Positions 33,121 to 33,248 of a stretch of DNA of 33,248 nt are shown here, piece after piece. A program made the translations under genes and the position numbers. The notes below the pieces were generated by a model, which searched no databases, was not told the DNA's origin, and saw only the letters and a program-made list of their open reading frames with translations. Location of the stretch: contig JADZFK010000235.1 of NCBI GenBank assembly GCA_020849945.1, forward strand, positions 1-33,248, given 5' to 3'. Source of the stretch: Pirellulales bacterium (GTDB lineage: Bacteria > Planctomycetota > Planctomycetia > Pirellulales > Lacipirellulaceae). Numbering within the stretch: the first letter of the stretch is position 1; each line of letters begins with the position of its first letter.

Positions 33121-33248
33121 AATATTGCGCGTATTGCAACGGGCGCGGAAACGTGGTTTTGGATGCAATAATCGGCGAGTTTTGCGAGGGGGGCCTCGCG
33201 ATTCTGCCGGGAATTGCAGCGTTTTCCGGGGTGGGGTTGTTGCAATAA
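33121..33248 (+). repeat. Structured 128-bp dispersed element, copy B (may continue past the window)
   Basis: This is the reverse-oriented partner of 11074-11200. Nested stems from outside in: TATTGCAAC with GTTGCAATA (9 bp, perfect), GGAAACG with CGTTTTC (one G-T pair), TGCAAT with ATTGCA, CGGC with GCCG, and an apical GCGAGG/CCTCGC with a GGGG loop. It ends at the last base of the window, so the outer boundary is inferred from copy A. Confidence 0.8.

Noticed and set aside
1-33248. Defence system, prophage, integron or secondary-metabolite cluster
   Set aside because: No gene in the window belongs to such a system. AddAB is a standard repair complex and the only nuclease-like accessory protein is the broken GxxExxY gene.

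Overview
The window looks like a chromosomal segment of a planctomycete, most likely from the Pirellulales. This is inferred from gene types and not from any marker gene. The evidence is two membrane-anchored Ser/Thr kinases with the planctomycete-style N-terminal 'RWQ' module, a leucine-rich-repeat protein with an 'RFSLRTLFALM' membrane anchor, a GxxExxY protein, large secreted proteins of unknown function, few clear Shine-Dalgarno sites, and intergenic regions packed with palindromic repeats. There is no tRNA, rRNA, CRISPR array, transposase or phage gene, and no recognisable defence island.

Layout. 1-7736 is on the minus strand: an SLC13-type anion symporter cut by the window edge, a 633-aa secreted protein of unknown function, transketolase (tkt), a Gfo/Idh/MocA-like protein without the usual EKP motif, and a Maf nucleotide pyrophosphatase. 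7980-10379 is on the plus strand: an RluA-type pseudouridine synthase and a Ser/Thr kinase. A second kinase (11240-12862, minus) faces it across an 860-bp repeat-rich gap. 13235-20414 is on the minus strand: fabI, apgM, a frameshifted GxxExxY gene, hom, a TlpA-like protein lacking redox cysteines, and aspS. 21005-32628 is on the plus strand: addB, addA, cca, a 4-TM membrane protein, a 56-aa coiled-coil protein missed by length cut-offs, a TolB-like beta-propeller and an LRR membrane protein. The last 620 bases hold no gene.

How genes work together. AddA and AddB form a helicase-nuclease for double-strand break processing. hom and apgM are neighbours on one strand, which supports the proposal that this COG3635-type protein supplies homoserine kinase activity in threonine synthesis. 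The propeller and LRR genes nearly touch and may be co-expressed. The remaining genes are ordinary housekeeping functions without clear operons.

The most unusual material is non-coding. (1) A ~128-bp element occurs twice in opposite orientation (11074-11200 and 33121-33248, about 89% identical). It folds into one long nested hairpin, and several differences between the copies preserve base pairing. (2) The GxxExxY gene sits in a cassette with terminal inverted repeats that fills almost exactly the gap between hom and apgM. (3) A two-hairpin REP-like element lies in frame inside addA, with a relative just upstream of aspS. (4) Several further families of intergenic palindromes recur across the window.
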